Source of the DNA: Bifidobacterium breve
GTDB taxonomy: Bacteria > Actinomycetota > Acidimicrobiia > IMCC26256 > PALSA-555
NCBI GenBank assembly: GCA_945889545.1
Contig: CAMDCC010000041.1
Location: 1 to 14,523 of the forward strand
Direction: 5' to 3'
DNA: 14,523 nt
Shown here: positions 1 to 6,291 of the stretch, in pieces
Layout: every line of letters starts with the position of its first letter
Position numbering within the stretch: position 1 is the stretch's first letter
The notes under the pieces: model-generated
Told to the model about the DNA's origin: nothing
Databases searched by the model: none
Seen by the model: the letters and a program-made list of their open reading frames with translations, nothing else
Program-made: the position numbers and the translations under genes

Positions 1-31
1 CCGCGCCGACGACGCGCGAGGTCGGACCCAT
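1..31 (-). CDS. possible start of a further operon gene (cut by window edge)
   Basis: On the minus strand an ATG at 31-29 shares one base with the TGA stop of the YkvA-like gene (TGATG). It stays open for the ten codons left in the window (MGPTSRVVGA). This kind of overlap often marks a translationally coupled next gene, but no Shine-Dalgarno sequence precedes it. Ten codons are too few to recognise a family, so this could be a chance ATG. Confidence 0.3.
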   Translation of the reverse strand, partial: MGPTSRVVGA

Positions 32-429
32 CACGACGCAGGTCGGCGGTCCCCCAGTAGCCGGTCGAGGACCTGCGGCTCCGCGGTCCATGCCTCCTCG
101 AGCACGGCTCGAGGCACACAGCGAGCGGCGTATCGGAGCGCCAACGCAACGACGACAACATCGTCGAGTGGCCCGATCACGGGCAAGAACTCAGGGATGA
201 GGTCGATCGGTGACAGCACCCACAGCCCGGCGATCACCGCAGCGACCTTGGCGCGGCGCGGGACGCGTGGGTCGCGGCGCAGCCGCCACATCGTGCTCGC
301 GCACGCCGGGAGCATCGCGGCCAGATCTTTGAGCACACCGGGCGGCAGCCGCCGGGCGAGCACCACGAGCACTCCCCAACTGACCACGATCGCCGCAACG
401 CCCACGAGCACGATCCGCCACCACGACAC
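31..429 (-). CDS. YkvA/DUF1232-family small membrane protein
   Basis: A 132-residue protein of unknown biochemical role. An N-terminal hydrophobic segment (about residues 5-25) is followed by a basic stretch and the DUF1232 core (about 53-100). The core carries the typical DPRVPRRAK entry and the SPIDLIPE motif at residues 73-80, then a second hydrophobic helix ending near LALRY. DUF1232 proteins are short membrane proteins without a settled function. The start is GTG at 429, with GGGAGG seven bases upstream. The stop of the metallo-hydrolase gene lies only 18 bases upstream, so the two are probably co-transcribed. The family call is firm; any function is not. Confidence 0.85.
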   Translation of the reverse strand: MSWWRIVLVGVAAIVVSWGVLVVLARRLPPGVLKDLAAMLPACASTMWRLRRDPRVPRRAKVAAVIAGLWVLSPIDLIPEFLPVIGPLDDVVVVALALRYAARCVPRAVLEEAWTAEPQVLDRLLGDRRPAS

Positions 430-447
430 CGCGTCGCCTCCCGGTGC

Positions 448-1275
448 TCAGACGGAGATCGAGACGAGGTCGTCGCCGAAGACGATCTCGCCGTCGAAGT
501 GCTCGCGGGCGAGCGCGATCCATTCCTCGGCCGAGCCGGGGGCCGGGGTCGGCACCTGGTGGGTGAGCACCAGCGTGCGCACACCACCGCGGGCCGCGGT
601 CTGCGCGGCTTGCGCCACCGTCGAGTGGTAGTCGATCGTGTCCTGGAACCGGGGCATCGCCACCTGGCGCACCAGGTCGTCGCGCAGCACCGTCTGCACG
701 TACACGTCGGCGCCGCGGCACAGCTCGTCGAGCCCGGCGCACGGCACGGTGTCGCCGGCGAGCACCACCGATCGGCCGTCGCACTCCACCCGGTACGCGA
801 GCGTCGGCTCGACCGGACGATGATCGGTGGCGGCGGCAACGACGCGCACTCCGTCGTCGTCGAGCACCGTCCCGGTCGTCACCTCGACCACCTCGGTCTG
901 CGGCTCCCACGTGAGATCGGCGTGATGCGCGAGCCGGAACTCCACATCGGGGCGCAGCATCGCGTGCATGCCGGCCACCACCTCGGCGGTGCGTGACGGG
1001 CCGAAGATGCGCAACGGCGTGGGGGCTGCGCTCATCACCCACTGCGTGGTCAGCACATCGTTGAGATCACAGATGTGATCGCTGTGCAGGTGCGTGAGCA
1101 GCACCGCGTCGAGCATGACCGGCAACACCCCCGCGGCGGCGAGTCGCATGCACACTCCACGGCCGGCGTCGAGGAGCAGCGTGTGGCCACCGGCGCGCAC
1201 GAGCGTCGCCGCTCCCGCGCGGTCACGATCAGGCACCGGGCTCCCGGTGCCCAACAGCACTACCTCGATCGTCAC
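448..1275 (-). CDS. MBL-fold metallo-hydrolase, RNase Z-like
   Basis: A 275-residue metallo-beta-lactamase-fold hydrolase of the RNase Z/arylsulfatase-like branch. The chain opens with the strand VVLLGTGSPVP. It has the metal motif THLHSDH (His62, His64, Asp66, His67), a likely third-sphere His152, the bridging Asp in LAGDT (Asp175), a conserved YHSTV (His217) and a C-terminal ligand in LTHQVP (His239). All expected dinuclear zinc ligands are therefore visible. The His-Glu pair common in tRNase Z is replaced by Gln-Thr in VYVQTV, and no long exosite arm is evident, so tRNA 3'-processing is uncertain. The start is GTG at 1275: GGGAGGG lies just upstream and the fold begins at once. A longer in-frame extension to 1665 has low-complexity residues and crosses the divergent gene. 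A possible -10 (TACGTT) lies at 1300-1295. Confidence 0.85.
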   Translation of the reverse strand: MTIEVVLLGTGSPVPDRDRAGAATLVRAGGHTLLLDAGRGVCMRLAAAGVLPVMLDAVLLTHLHSDHICDLNDVLTTQWVMSAAPTPLRIFGPSRTAEVVAGMHAMLRPDVEFRLAHHADLTWEPQTEVVEVTTGTVLDDDGVRVVAAATDHRPVEPTLAYRVECDGRSVVLAGDTVPCAGLDELCRGADVYVQTVLRDDLVRQVAMPRFQDTIDYHSTVAQAAQTAARGGVRTLVLTHQVPTPAPGSAEEWIALAREHFDGEIVFGDDLVSISV

Positions 1276-1411
1276 CGCCACCCTCCCGCAGGTGAACGTA
1301 CACGGGTGACCAGCTGGCGAGCTGCGACGCCTAGGGCCCGGTCGTCGTCGAGCGCGGGCTGAACGGCTCGGTAGTCTGCGCTCGACTTTCGAATCCACAG
1401 ACGGAGACAAC

Positions 1412-1858
1412 GTGCCGGGCAAGGCGAAGTTTGCGAAGCAGATGGCGAAGCATCTCGACGAGCCGGTCGAAGCTGCGTGCCCGATCACTCGTCCGGGCGG
1501 GACCGCCGGCCAGATCGGCGGGAGCGTCGGGGGTGTGGTCGGAGCGACCATCGCCTCGACCGCGAAGAACCGCGAGAGCGACGTGCAGGTCGGGCAGTTC
1601 GGATGGCTTGGCCTCGGCTCTGGCTGGTTCGCGATCACGAACGCGTCGCTCATGGGCAAGCCCACCGGTGAGCCGCTTGCCCGAGTCGACTACGCCGACG
1701 TGGCACAGGCTGCGCTCACCGAGGGCAAGCTCACCCTCCGGGTGGATCTCGATCTCCGCGACGGTCGGCATGTCGCCTTCGAGGCGAAGCGACTCGGGCA
1801 GAACAAGGCCAACGTCGAGGTGCTCGAGCTCCTCCGCGAGCGCTGCGACAAGGTCTGA
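1412..1858 (+). CDS. hypothetical protein with Gly-rich hydrophobic segment
   Basis: A 148-residue protein I do not recognise with confidence. A lysine-rich N-terminus (PGKAKFAKQMAKH) is followed by a glycine/alanine-rich hydrophobic stretch at about residues 29-50. That stretch resembles a glycine-zipper or small membrane-associating segment. The C-terminal half (about 58-145) alternates beta-like segments (VGQFGWLGLGSGWFAITN, KLTLRVDLDL, HVAFEAKRL) and ends in a helix (NVEVLELLRERC). This is reminiscent of bacterial PH-like domains, but that is only an impression. The start is GTG at 1412 after GGAG at about 1402. A TAGTCT hexamer at 1372-1377 could be its -10. It diverges from the metallo-hydrolase gene and is followed by a terminator-like hairpin. 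Confidence 0.7.
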   Translation: MPGKAKFAKQMAKHLDEPVEAACPITRPGGTAGQIGGSVGGVVGATIASTAKNRESDVQVGQFGWLGLGSGWFAITNASLMGKPTGEPLARVDYADVAQAALTEGKLTLRVDLDLRDGRHVAFEAKRLGQNKANVEVLELLRERCDKV

Positions 1859-1859
1859 G

Positions 1860-1894
1860 GGCGAGCAGGCCGCTGCGCGCACGCAGAGCTCGCC
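1860..1894 (+). terminator. two-tier hairpin, possible terminator
   Basis: Just after the TGA of the preceding gene, GGCGAGC (1860-1866) pairs perfectly with GCTCGCC (1888-1894). Inside this, CTGCG (1873-1877) pairs with CGCAG (1882-1886) around a CGCA loop. No T-tract follows. Actinobacterial terminators often lack a T-tract, but that also makes the call tentative. Confidence 0.4.
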
Positions 1895-1977
1895 TCGCTG
1901 CTCAGGACGTCGTCTGACGTCACCGCTCGGCCGAGTCGCGGTCTCGACCAACATGACGGCGCCCTCTCTTTTCGCGA

Positions 1978-1983
1978 TACGAT
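1978..1983 (+). promoter_or_regulatory. TACGAT -10-like hexamer at the toxin start
   Basis: TACGAT matches the actinobacterial TANNNT -10 pattern and ends two bases before the ATG at 1985. A transcript from it would begin near 1990, inside the annotated reading frame. Either this is a chance match or the true toxin start is downstream (GTG at 2021). No clear -35 is seen. Confidence 0.25.
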
Positions 1984-1984
1984 A

Positions 1985-2245
1985 ATGGCCGAGCTCCACC
2001 GAGCAGCTCGGAAGCACGGCGTGGCCAGTGCAGATGTTCGCCACGCCATGGAACATGCATTGGTTGTGGCCGACAGTGACGAAGATCCCAACAAGGTGCT
2101 CTACCTCGGGCCCGACCGAGCCGGGAACTTGCTGGAGGTCATCGCGATCGCCCGAGTCAACGAGGTCGACCTTGTCATCCATGCGATGCGGATGCGGCCC
2201 GCCTATGAGCCTCTGCTCCGAGGTATGGGAGACGTAGATGACTAG
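1985..2245 (+). CDS. putative toxin of a type II toxin-antitoxin pair
   Basis: An 86-residue protein of a small actinobacterial family that I associate with toxin genes and that looks BrnT/RelE-like in size and layout. Visible blocks are RKHGVASADVRHAMEHAL (helical, with an HG turn), the strand KVLYLGPDRAGNLLEVIA, and the terminal VDLVIHAMRMRPAYEPLL. The alternating helix and strands with basic/His residues would fit an mRNA-interferase-like fold, but no catalytic set can be assigned from sequence alone. The start at 1985 has no Shine-Dalgarno sequence. It is kept because the first helix (RAARKHGV) looks conserved; GTG at 2021 would remove it. The gene overlaps the downstream ribbon-helix-helix gene by 8 bases, which supports a coupled toxin-antitoxin operon. 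Confidence 0.65.
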   Translation: MAELHRAARKHGVASADVRHAMEHALVVADSDEDPNKVLYLGPDRAGNLLEVIAIARVNEVDLVIHAMRMRPAYEPLLRGMGDVDD

Positions 2246-2516
2246 AAGGAAGTCGTACGGAACGTCGCGGACCGGCAATGAGCTGACCGAAGCCGCGATT
2301 GCCAAGATGGTCGAAGAAGCCGAAGCCGGGTTGGACGTGACCAAGCTGCGACCACGACGCGGCCGTCCGCCCATCGGCTCTGCCGCAGCCGACTCGTTCC
2401 CGGTGCGCCTCGATCCGGAACTTCGGTGTGCCCTCGATGCCCGAGCCGCTGCGGAGAAGACCACTGCATCGGCGGTCATCCGCGAGGCGCTGCGTCGATT
2501 CCTCGAGGTGGGGTAA
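2238..2516 (+). CDS. CopG-type ribbon-helix-helix antitoxin
   Basis: A 92-residue DNA-binding protein, the probable antitoxin to the upstream gene. The C-terminal 40 residues form a ribbon-helix-helix: the strand DSFPVRLDPEL (52-62), helix A (CALDARAAAEK) and helix B (SAVIREALRRFL). The N-terminal half is helical and charged, as expected for a toxin-neutralising or flexible region. The linker RPRRGRPPIG (38-47) has an AT-hook-like RGRP core. The ATG at 2238 overlaps the toxin by 8 bases and has GGGAG seven bases upstream. Such proteins commonly bind their own promoter and repress the pair. No gene is seen in 2517-2747, only a weak CTCC/GGAG hairpin at 2555-2569. Confidence 0.75.
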   Translation: MTRRKSYGTSRTGNELTEAAIAKMVEEAEAGLDVTKLRPRRGRPPIGSAAADSFPVRLDPELRCALDARAAAEKTTASAVIREALRRFLEVG

Positions 2517-2747
2517 TTCCACTGCGCCGGCGAGGAGTTCAAGCACTGTCCTGCCTCCGGCTTCGGGAGATTCCCCGTCTCAATCTGTAGACCGCATGGG
2601 GAAATCCGCCGGACGCCGTCCCACCCGCGTTGTACGTTTGGTCTCGCAACTCATCAAGAGCGACCTGAGGGATCCGGCCCGTTGACGGTCCGGCAACCGG
2701 CGCAACCGCGCACGGTGCCACCGCCGGAATCGATGAGGAGGACCACC

Positions 2748-3365
2748 ATGAGCACCACTTCCCCGCGCGCGTCCTGGCCTTCGGGCAAGGCGACCAGCGT
2801 GCACTGGATCCAGGCCCGCAGGGCATTCGAACGTGCGAGCGGCGCGTACGCCGCGCGGATCGTCGAGCATGACGATGCGACCGTCGTGGTCGAACGGCTC
2901 TCCGATCGCACCGCCGTGACGCTGACCGTCGGTCGGCCCGTTCATCTCACCGCAACCCTGGCCCGCAACGACGTCACGCGCCTCGACGGCTTACCCCTCG
3001 CACTGGTGAGCGAATACTTCGGCGTCCTTGGTGTTGCTACCGGGCCGGCAGACCCGCCACCTCAGCTCCGGGTGCTTTCGAGCGTCTCTCGGTTCGAGGA
3101 CGGCGAAACGGTAGAGATCCCCAACGTCGACGACAGCCAGCCTTCGTGGCAGCTGTTCGCAGTGCGGGCTGTGACGATCGACGACGACGAGCAGCAACCC
3201 GAGAAGCCGACGCTGTTCTTGGGGAAGGACACCGATCGCGAGTCGATCGAGGCCGCGGCTGCAGCGATGGTCGAAGTCGCGTACGAGCGCGCCGGGAAAC
3301 CTCTCCCGGAGGAGACGAAGGCCGAGCTCGCCCGTCGTCGAGCCGCGCGACACTCGAATGGGTGA
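2748..3365 (+). CDS. hypothetical soluble protein
   Basis: A 205-residue protein I do not recognise. No signal peptide or membrane helix is evident. The N-terminal half (about residues 30-100) alternates short valine-rich strands (ATVVVERL, TAVTLTVGRPVHLTATL). The middle is acidic (FEDGETVEIPNVDD, IDDDEQQ). The C-terminus is a charged helix (ESIEAAAAAMVEVAYERAG followed by PEETKAELARRRAARH). The start is ATG at 2748, with a strong GAGGAGG at 2734-2740 and seven-base spacing. A TTG at 2682 would add 22 low-complexity residues and lacks such a site. It stands alone between the toxin-antitoxin pair and a convergent operon. Codon usage looks native. Confidence 0.65.
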   Translation: MSTTSPRASWPSGKATSVHWIQARRAFERASGAYAARIVEHDDATVVVERLSDRTAVTLTVGRPVHLTATLARNDVTRLDGLPLALVSEYFGVLGVATGPADPPPQLRVLSSVSRFEDGETVEIPNVDDSQPSWQLFAVRAVTIDDDEQQPEKPTLFLGKDTDRESIEAAAAAMVEVAYERAGKPLPEETKAELARRRAARHSNG

Positions 3366-3417
3366 TCCATCGGCGACCCTGCCGTCGACCCGGTCGAAAA
3401 ACTGACCTATGGCGGCG

Positions 3418-3786
3418 TCATGAGGCGGGAGTGCGACTCCGGAGGAGCGCCTTCTCGACGGCCTGCGGTGTGAACGGCACGAGTTCGAGCACGACGATGG
3501 GGTCGTTTCCGCTCACCTCGAAGTCCCACGCAACAACCTTGCCGATGTATCGGCCAATCGGGCTACCCATCACCACTGCTGAGCCGGGCACGACGTCAGC
3601 GACGGTGCGGGCATCGCTCAAGAGCGTCCAGTTGTAGCCGTCGTCGTCCTCACGGTGGGGATCACCGATGAGGTCGACGCCTTGAGCCACGGCATCCGGG
3701 TTCGGCTCGTGACTCGCGATCAGGTGCTCGACAACGGACAGCTCGACGTGTTCGACGCGCCAAGGATTCGGTGGGGGCTTCGTCAT
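3418..3786 (-). CDS. hypothetical protein, coupled second gene of a pair
   Basis: A 122-residue unknown, probably cytoplasmic. It opens with a proline-rich tip (TKPPPNPW) and an amphipathic segment (VEHVELSVVEHLIASHEP). The centre contains DGYNWTLLSDARTVADVVPGSAVVMG and a beta-rich patch (GRYIGKVVAWDFEVSG, PIVVLELVPF). It ends in a short helix that includes VEKALLR. No catalytic motif is apparent. The start is ATG at 3786, with GGGAGG about five bases upstream. This ATG overlaps the TGA of the preceding gene (ATGA), so translation is almost certainly coupled. A second ATG at 3798 is possible but less well placed. The fixed pairing suggests the two proteins act together; function is unknown. 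Confidence 0.65.
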   Translation of the reverse strand: MTKPPPNPWRVEHVELSVVEHLIASHEPNPDAVAQGVDLIGDPHREDDDGYNWTLLSDARTVADVVPGSAVVMGSPIGRYIGKVVAWDFEVSGNDPIVVLELVPFTPQAVEKALLRSRTPAS

Positions 3787-4331
3787 CGGTCCTCCCAACG
3801 CGGGTTGTCTTCATGACCAGCGTAGAGCGGATTCGGACGCAGTTCCCCCGCCGCATCGAGCAGCCGAGCCGCCGCTTTCCGCACCGCGGATTCGACGGGC
3901 GCCTGGTTACCTTCCCGAATACCGCTGAGCAACTGCACATCGAAGTGATCGCGATCGGACCCGGTTGCGAGCACCGCGAACCCCGCAGCCCGGATCACGC
4001 CGACCGGTGCCTCGACGTACGCGAGCGCGCCCGGAAACCTGAGCAGCACATCGACTGCTGCGATCCCCGGTCGGTGGGCGAAGACCGACACGCCAAACAG
4101 CAACTCACGATCGCCGCCGCGCCCTTCGACGACGTACACGCTTGCGGACACCAAAGCGTCCCGCGCGGTGCCCGCGATCGCCTCCTCCCGAGTGGACGGT
4201 GTTGCCCTGACCACCAGAAGTAGGTCGTCGGCAACGTCGCCCGCGCGAATCAGACGCGTCTTCCTTCGCCACGAGCTCGGCGGGCCACCAGGGCCCTTGC
4301 TCCCGGTCACAGCCGGTGAGCGGGGCAGCAC
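3783..4331 (-). CDS. hypothetical protein, first gene of a coupled pair
   Basis: Up to 182 residues and not a family I can name. After a basic, proline-rich N-terminus the conserved-looking part begins at TRLIRAGDVADDLLLVVRATP. It continues through alternating strands (SASVYVVEGRG, RELLFGVSVFAH, GVIRAAGFAVLATG, DHFDVQLLSG) and a helix (VESAVRKAAARLLDAAG). It ends in an Asn/Pro/Arg-rich tail. This looks like a small alpha/beta domain. The start is unsure: GTG at 4331 and GTG at 4310 both lack a clear Shine-Dalgarno sequence, and the folded part begins well after both. It diverges from the dual-nuclease gene across a 197-bp spacer and overlaps the next gene by 4 bases. Confidence 0.6.
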   Translation of the reverse strand: MLPRSPAVTGSKGPGGPPSSWRRKTRLIRAGDVADDLLLVVRATPSTREEAIAGTARDALVSASVYVVEGRGGDRELLFGVSVFAHRPGIAAVDVLLRFPGALAYVEAPVGVIRAAGFAVLATGSDRDHFDVQLLSGIREGNQAPVESAVRKAAARLLDAAGELRPNPLYAGHEDNPRWEDR

Positions 4332-4457
4332 CGAACGTGCACGTAGGGCGGAGAATGGCCTCCGAAGCGCAGAGAGATCGCCAACCCGGAAAAGAAGGAG
4401 ATGCGGGACATACGGCGGTAACCCGCAACTCGCCCATGTGTGACCGCGCGCCGCGCG

Positions 4458-4474
4458 ACGTGCGACGATGCCCG
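4458..4474 (+). promoter_or_regulatory. extended -10-like element upstream of the nuclease gene
   Basis: ACGTGCGACGATGCCCG contains TG-C-GACGAT, an extended -10 one mismatch from TACGAT (hexamer 4464-4469). Transcription would start near 4476 and give a leader of about 53 bases. The identical 17 bases recur at 13385-13401 upstream of the WYL operon. No convincing -35 is present. A small CCCG/CGGG hairpin (4471-4483) lies at the predicted start of the leader. Confidence 0.4.
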
Positions 4475-4528
4475 TCGACCGGGAGGTAAGGCGACCCGAA
4501 CGGCTGAGCGGGCAAGATTGACGGCGAC

Positions 4529-5881
4529 ATGACCGCGCCCACGTTCGTTGTTGCCCGCAACCCCGATGCCGGCTCGAGCTTGCCCTTCTTGGTGCGACTC
4601 CCCGTTGCCGGTGGCGATCTGATCCTCAAGACCCGGGAGGCGTGGCCACAGTCGACGAAGGTCTATTGCCACCGCGCGAACGGCTGGCCCGACGGCGCCG
4701 AGGTGCTCGAAGAGGTGCCGGTGCGGCGGTGTGTGCGACGAGGCTCGGCGATCGATCTCGTGCTGGACCGACGCGTGCGATACCGCTCACAGTTCGTGTT
4801 CGCGCGAGTCGCCGGAGGGCGCGAGGCGATCTTCTGGCAGACCGCGACCACCGCCCGCGCGGCACGTCCTGGTGTGCGCATGCCAACGGCTCGGGCATCG
4901 AAGCAACGTGAACTGGTGATCGTGGTCGATACCCGTGAGCGCTACCCCTTCAAGTTCACCAAGCGCCCGGTGACGGTGGCCCGGCGCGCGCTCTCTGCTG
5001 GTGACTACGCGGTTGAGCGCGACGGCGAGCTCGTGGCCGCGGTCGAGCGCAAGACGCTCGCGCAGGTCGCCGGCGACCTAGTGAGCGGCGGGCTCGGCTT
5101 CCAACTCGCCGAGCTCGCCGGGCTCCCAGCCGCAGCGGTGGTGGTCGAGGATCGGTACTCCGCGCTGTTCAAGCTCGAACGTGTGCGCGCAGGCTGGGTC
5201 CCTGAGCTCCTCGCACAAGCACAGGCGCGGTACTCGAACGTGCCGATCGTGTTCTGCGAGACGCGGGCTCTCGCGGAGGAATGGACGTACCGCTACCTCG
5301 CAGCGGCACTCGGCGGTCACGACGCCGAGGACCGTCAGCCCACCTTGCTCGCAGCTCCCGGCGAGCCCGAGCTGCCCGACATGGGCTTCGATCGCGATGC
5401 GCTCACCGCGGCGGGCTTCACCGGATGGGTGCGGTTCGCGGACCTGCCCGATGCCGACGCGCCGCGCGCGCCGGGCGTCTACGTGGTGACGCGGGCCGAG
5501 CCCACCGCGCCTCGGCAGTTCCTCTCGCTGAGCTCGGCCGGATGGTTCAAGAAGCAAGACCCGACGGTTGCGGTGCAGGAACTCGACCGGCGCTGGGTCC
5601 ACGGCGCAGCCACCCTCTACGTTGGCAAGGCCACTCGCCTGCGAACCCGACTCGACCAGTACCGACGTCACGGAATCGGCGAACCCGTCGGCCATTGGGG
5701 TGGTCGCTACATCTGGCAGCTCGCCGAGGCGTCTGATCTGGTGGTGGCGTGGCGGGAGCTTGCCGCCGAGGATCCGGCCGACGCGGAAGCGGAACTGCTT
5801 GCCGCATTCGAGCGCCGGTATGGAGCGTTGCCGTTCGCGAACCTCACGAGAGGTCGAGCGCGACAGTCGCCGTCCTCCTAG
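4529..5881 (+). CDS. ERCC4-domain / GIY-YIG dual-nuclease fusion protein
   Basis: A 450-residue putative DNA nuclease with two catalytic modules. Residues 1-110 match, by recollection, the N-terminal domain of actinobacterial ERCC4-domain proteins (IxARNPDxxSSLPFLVRLP start, CVRRGSAIDLVLDR near 68-81). Residues 128-258 are an XPF/MUS81-like ERCC4 nuclease: VDTRERYPF (133-141), AGDY (157-160), ERK (173-175), AVVVEDRYSALFKLERVR, and VPIVFCETRALAEEWTYR. Residues 295-440 are a GIY-YIG domain: PGVYVV (315-320), LYVGKA (363-368), Arg372/373 in LRTRL, GHWGGRYIWQL (388-397), a Glu-rich helix (418-428) and Asn438 in PFANLT. The two parts are joined by an acidic/proline linker (about 262-285). The last Asp of the GDXnERKX3D motif is Gln179. 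The ATG at 4529 has no strong Shine-Dalgarno. A structure-specific role in DNA repair or defence is inferred. Confidence 0.8.
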   Translation: MTAPTFVVARNPDAGSSLPFLVRLPVAGGDLILKTREAWPQSTKVYCHRANGWPDGAEVLEEVPVRRCVRRGSAIDLVLDRRVRYRSQFVFARVAGGREAIFWQTATTARAARPGVRMPTARASKQRELVIVVDTRERYPFKFTKRPVTVARRALSAGDYAVERDGELVAAVERKTLAQVAGDLVSGGLGFQLAELAGLPAAAVVVEDRYSALFKLERVRAGWVPELLAQAQARYSNVPIVFCETRALAEEWTYRYLAAALGGHDAEDRQPTLLAAPGEPELPDMGFDRDALTAAGFTGWVRFADLPDADAPRAPGVYVVTRAEPTAPRQFLSLSSAGWFKKQDPTVAVQELDRRWVHGAATLYVGKATRLRTRLDQYRRHGIGEPVGHWGGRYIWQLAEASDLVVAWRELAAEDPADAEAELLAAFERRYGALPFANLTRGRARQSPSS

Positions 5882-6174
5882 AGACCGCGGACGAGACCAG
5901 CAAACACTCCAAAGGCTACGAACACCGCGCCGACGACACGCCAGGTCTGGGCTTGAAAGCCGCGCTCCATCGTGGCAACAAGGTCTCCACGCAACTCGGC
6001 CATCTGCGCGACGAACTTGCTCTCGAGCGCGGCGAGGCGGGCTTCCAACACCTGGTTGGTGACCAGGTCGTTCCAACCTCCGGGCGGTCGGTCCATCAGG
6101 ATCGAAGCCTCCTCGGCGCCGAACGCCGACTCGAGCTTGGTGCGCAACCGCACTCTCACATCTTCCATTGCCAT
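5878..6174 (-). CDS. small coiled-coil protein with C-terminal TM helix
   Basis: A 98-residue, probably membrane-anchored protein. It starts with an amphipathic helix (EDVRVRLRTKLESAFG), then a conserved-looking MDRPPGGWNDLVT block (27-39). A heptad-like coiled coil follows (about 40-72, EARLAALESKFVAQMAELRGDLVATMERG). One hydrophobic helix sits at the very end (about 79-96), so most of the chain would face the cytoplasm. Similar small coiled-coil/TM proteins are common in actinobacteria; I know of no assigned function. The start is ATG at 6174, with AGGAGG five bases upstream; upstream in-frame ATGs lack this. Its TAG stop and the TAG of the convergent nuclease gene are the two strands of one CTAG (5878-5881). 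Confidence 0.7.
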   Translation of the reverse strand: MAMEDVRVRLRTKLESAFGAEEASILMDRPPGGWNDLVTNQVLEARLAALESKFVAQMAELRGDLVATMERGFQAQTWRVVGAVFVAFGVFAGLVRGL

Positions 6175-6260
6175 GATCGCCTCCTGGGGTTCGAGGCACA
6201 AGACACTTGGGCTGGCTCCATGTGAGTGCGCTCAGAGACCGAAAGAGCGCTGCTCAACCG

Positions 6261-6284
6261 CGAACCCTCGTCCGAGGTGGTTCG
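6261..6284 (-). terminator. hairpin 3' of the hibernation-factor gene
   Basis: CGAACC (6261-6266) pairs perfectly with GGTTCG (6279-6284). Inside, CTCG/CGAG can also pair, giving a nearly continuous stem eight bases beyond the minus-strand TGA at 6294-6292. No T-tract follows. It may end the hibernation-factor transcript, or it may be an operator ahead of the next minus-strand gene. Confidence 0.4.
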
Positions 6285-6291
6285 ATTGGCG

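Noticed and set aside
1276..1665. N-terminal extension of the metallo-hydrolase to 1665
   Set aside because: The extra 130 residues are low complexity and cross the divergent gene. GTG 1275 has GGGAGGG and starts the fold directly.
1331..2542. 403-codon minus-strand frame across the hypothetical gene and the toxin-antitoxin pair
   Set aside because: It runs antisense to three better-supported genes with ribosome sites and recognisable motifs, and it shows no domain of its own.
2682..2747. TTG start adding 22 residues to the 2748 gene
   Set aside because: It has no ribosome site, and the added residues are Pro-rich and unstructured. ATG 2748 has GAGGAGG at ideal spacing.
6274..6291. GAGGTGGTTCGATTGGC resembles a tRNA T-arm
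   Set aside because: No acceptor, D or anticodon arms fit around it. The GGTTCG is explained by the hairpin with CGAACC at 6261-6266.
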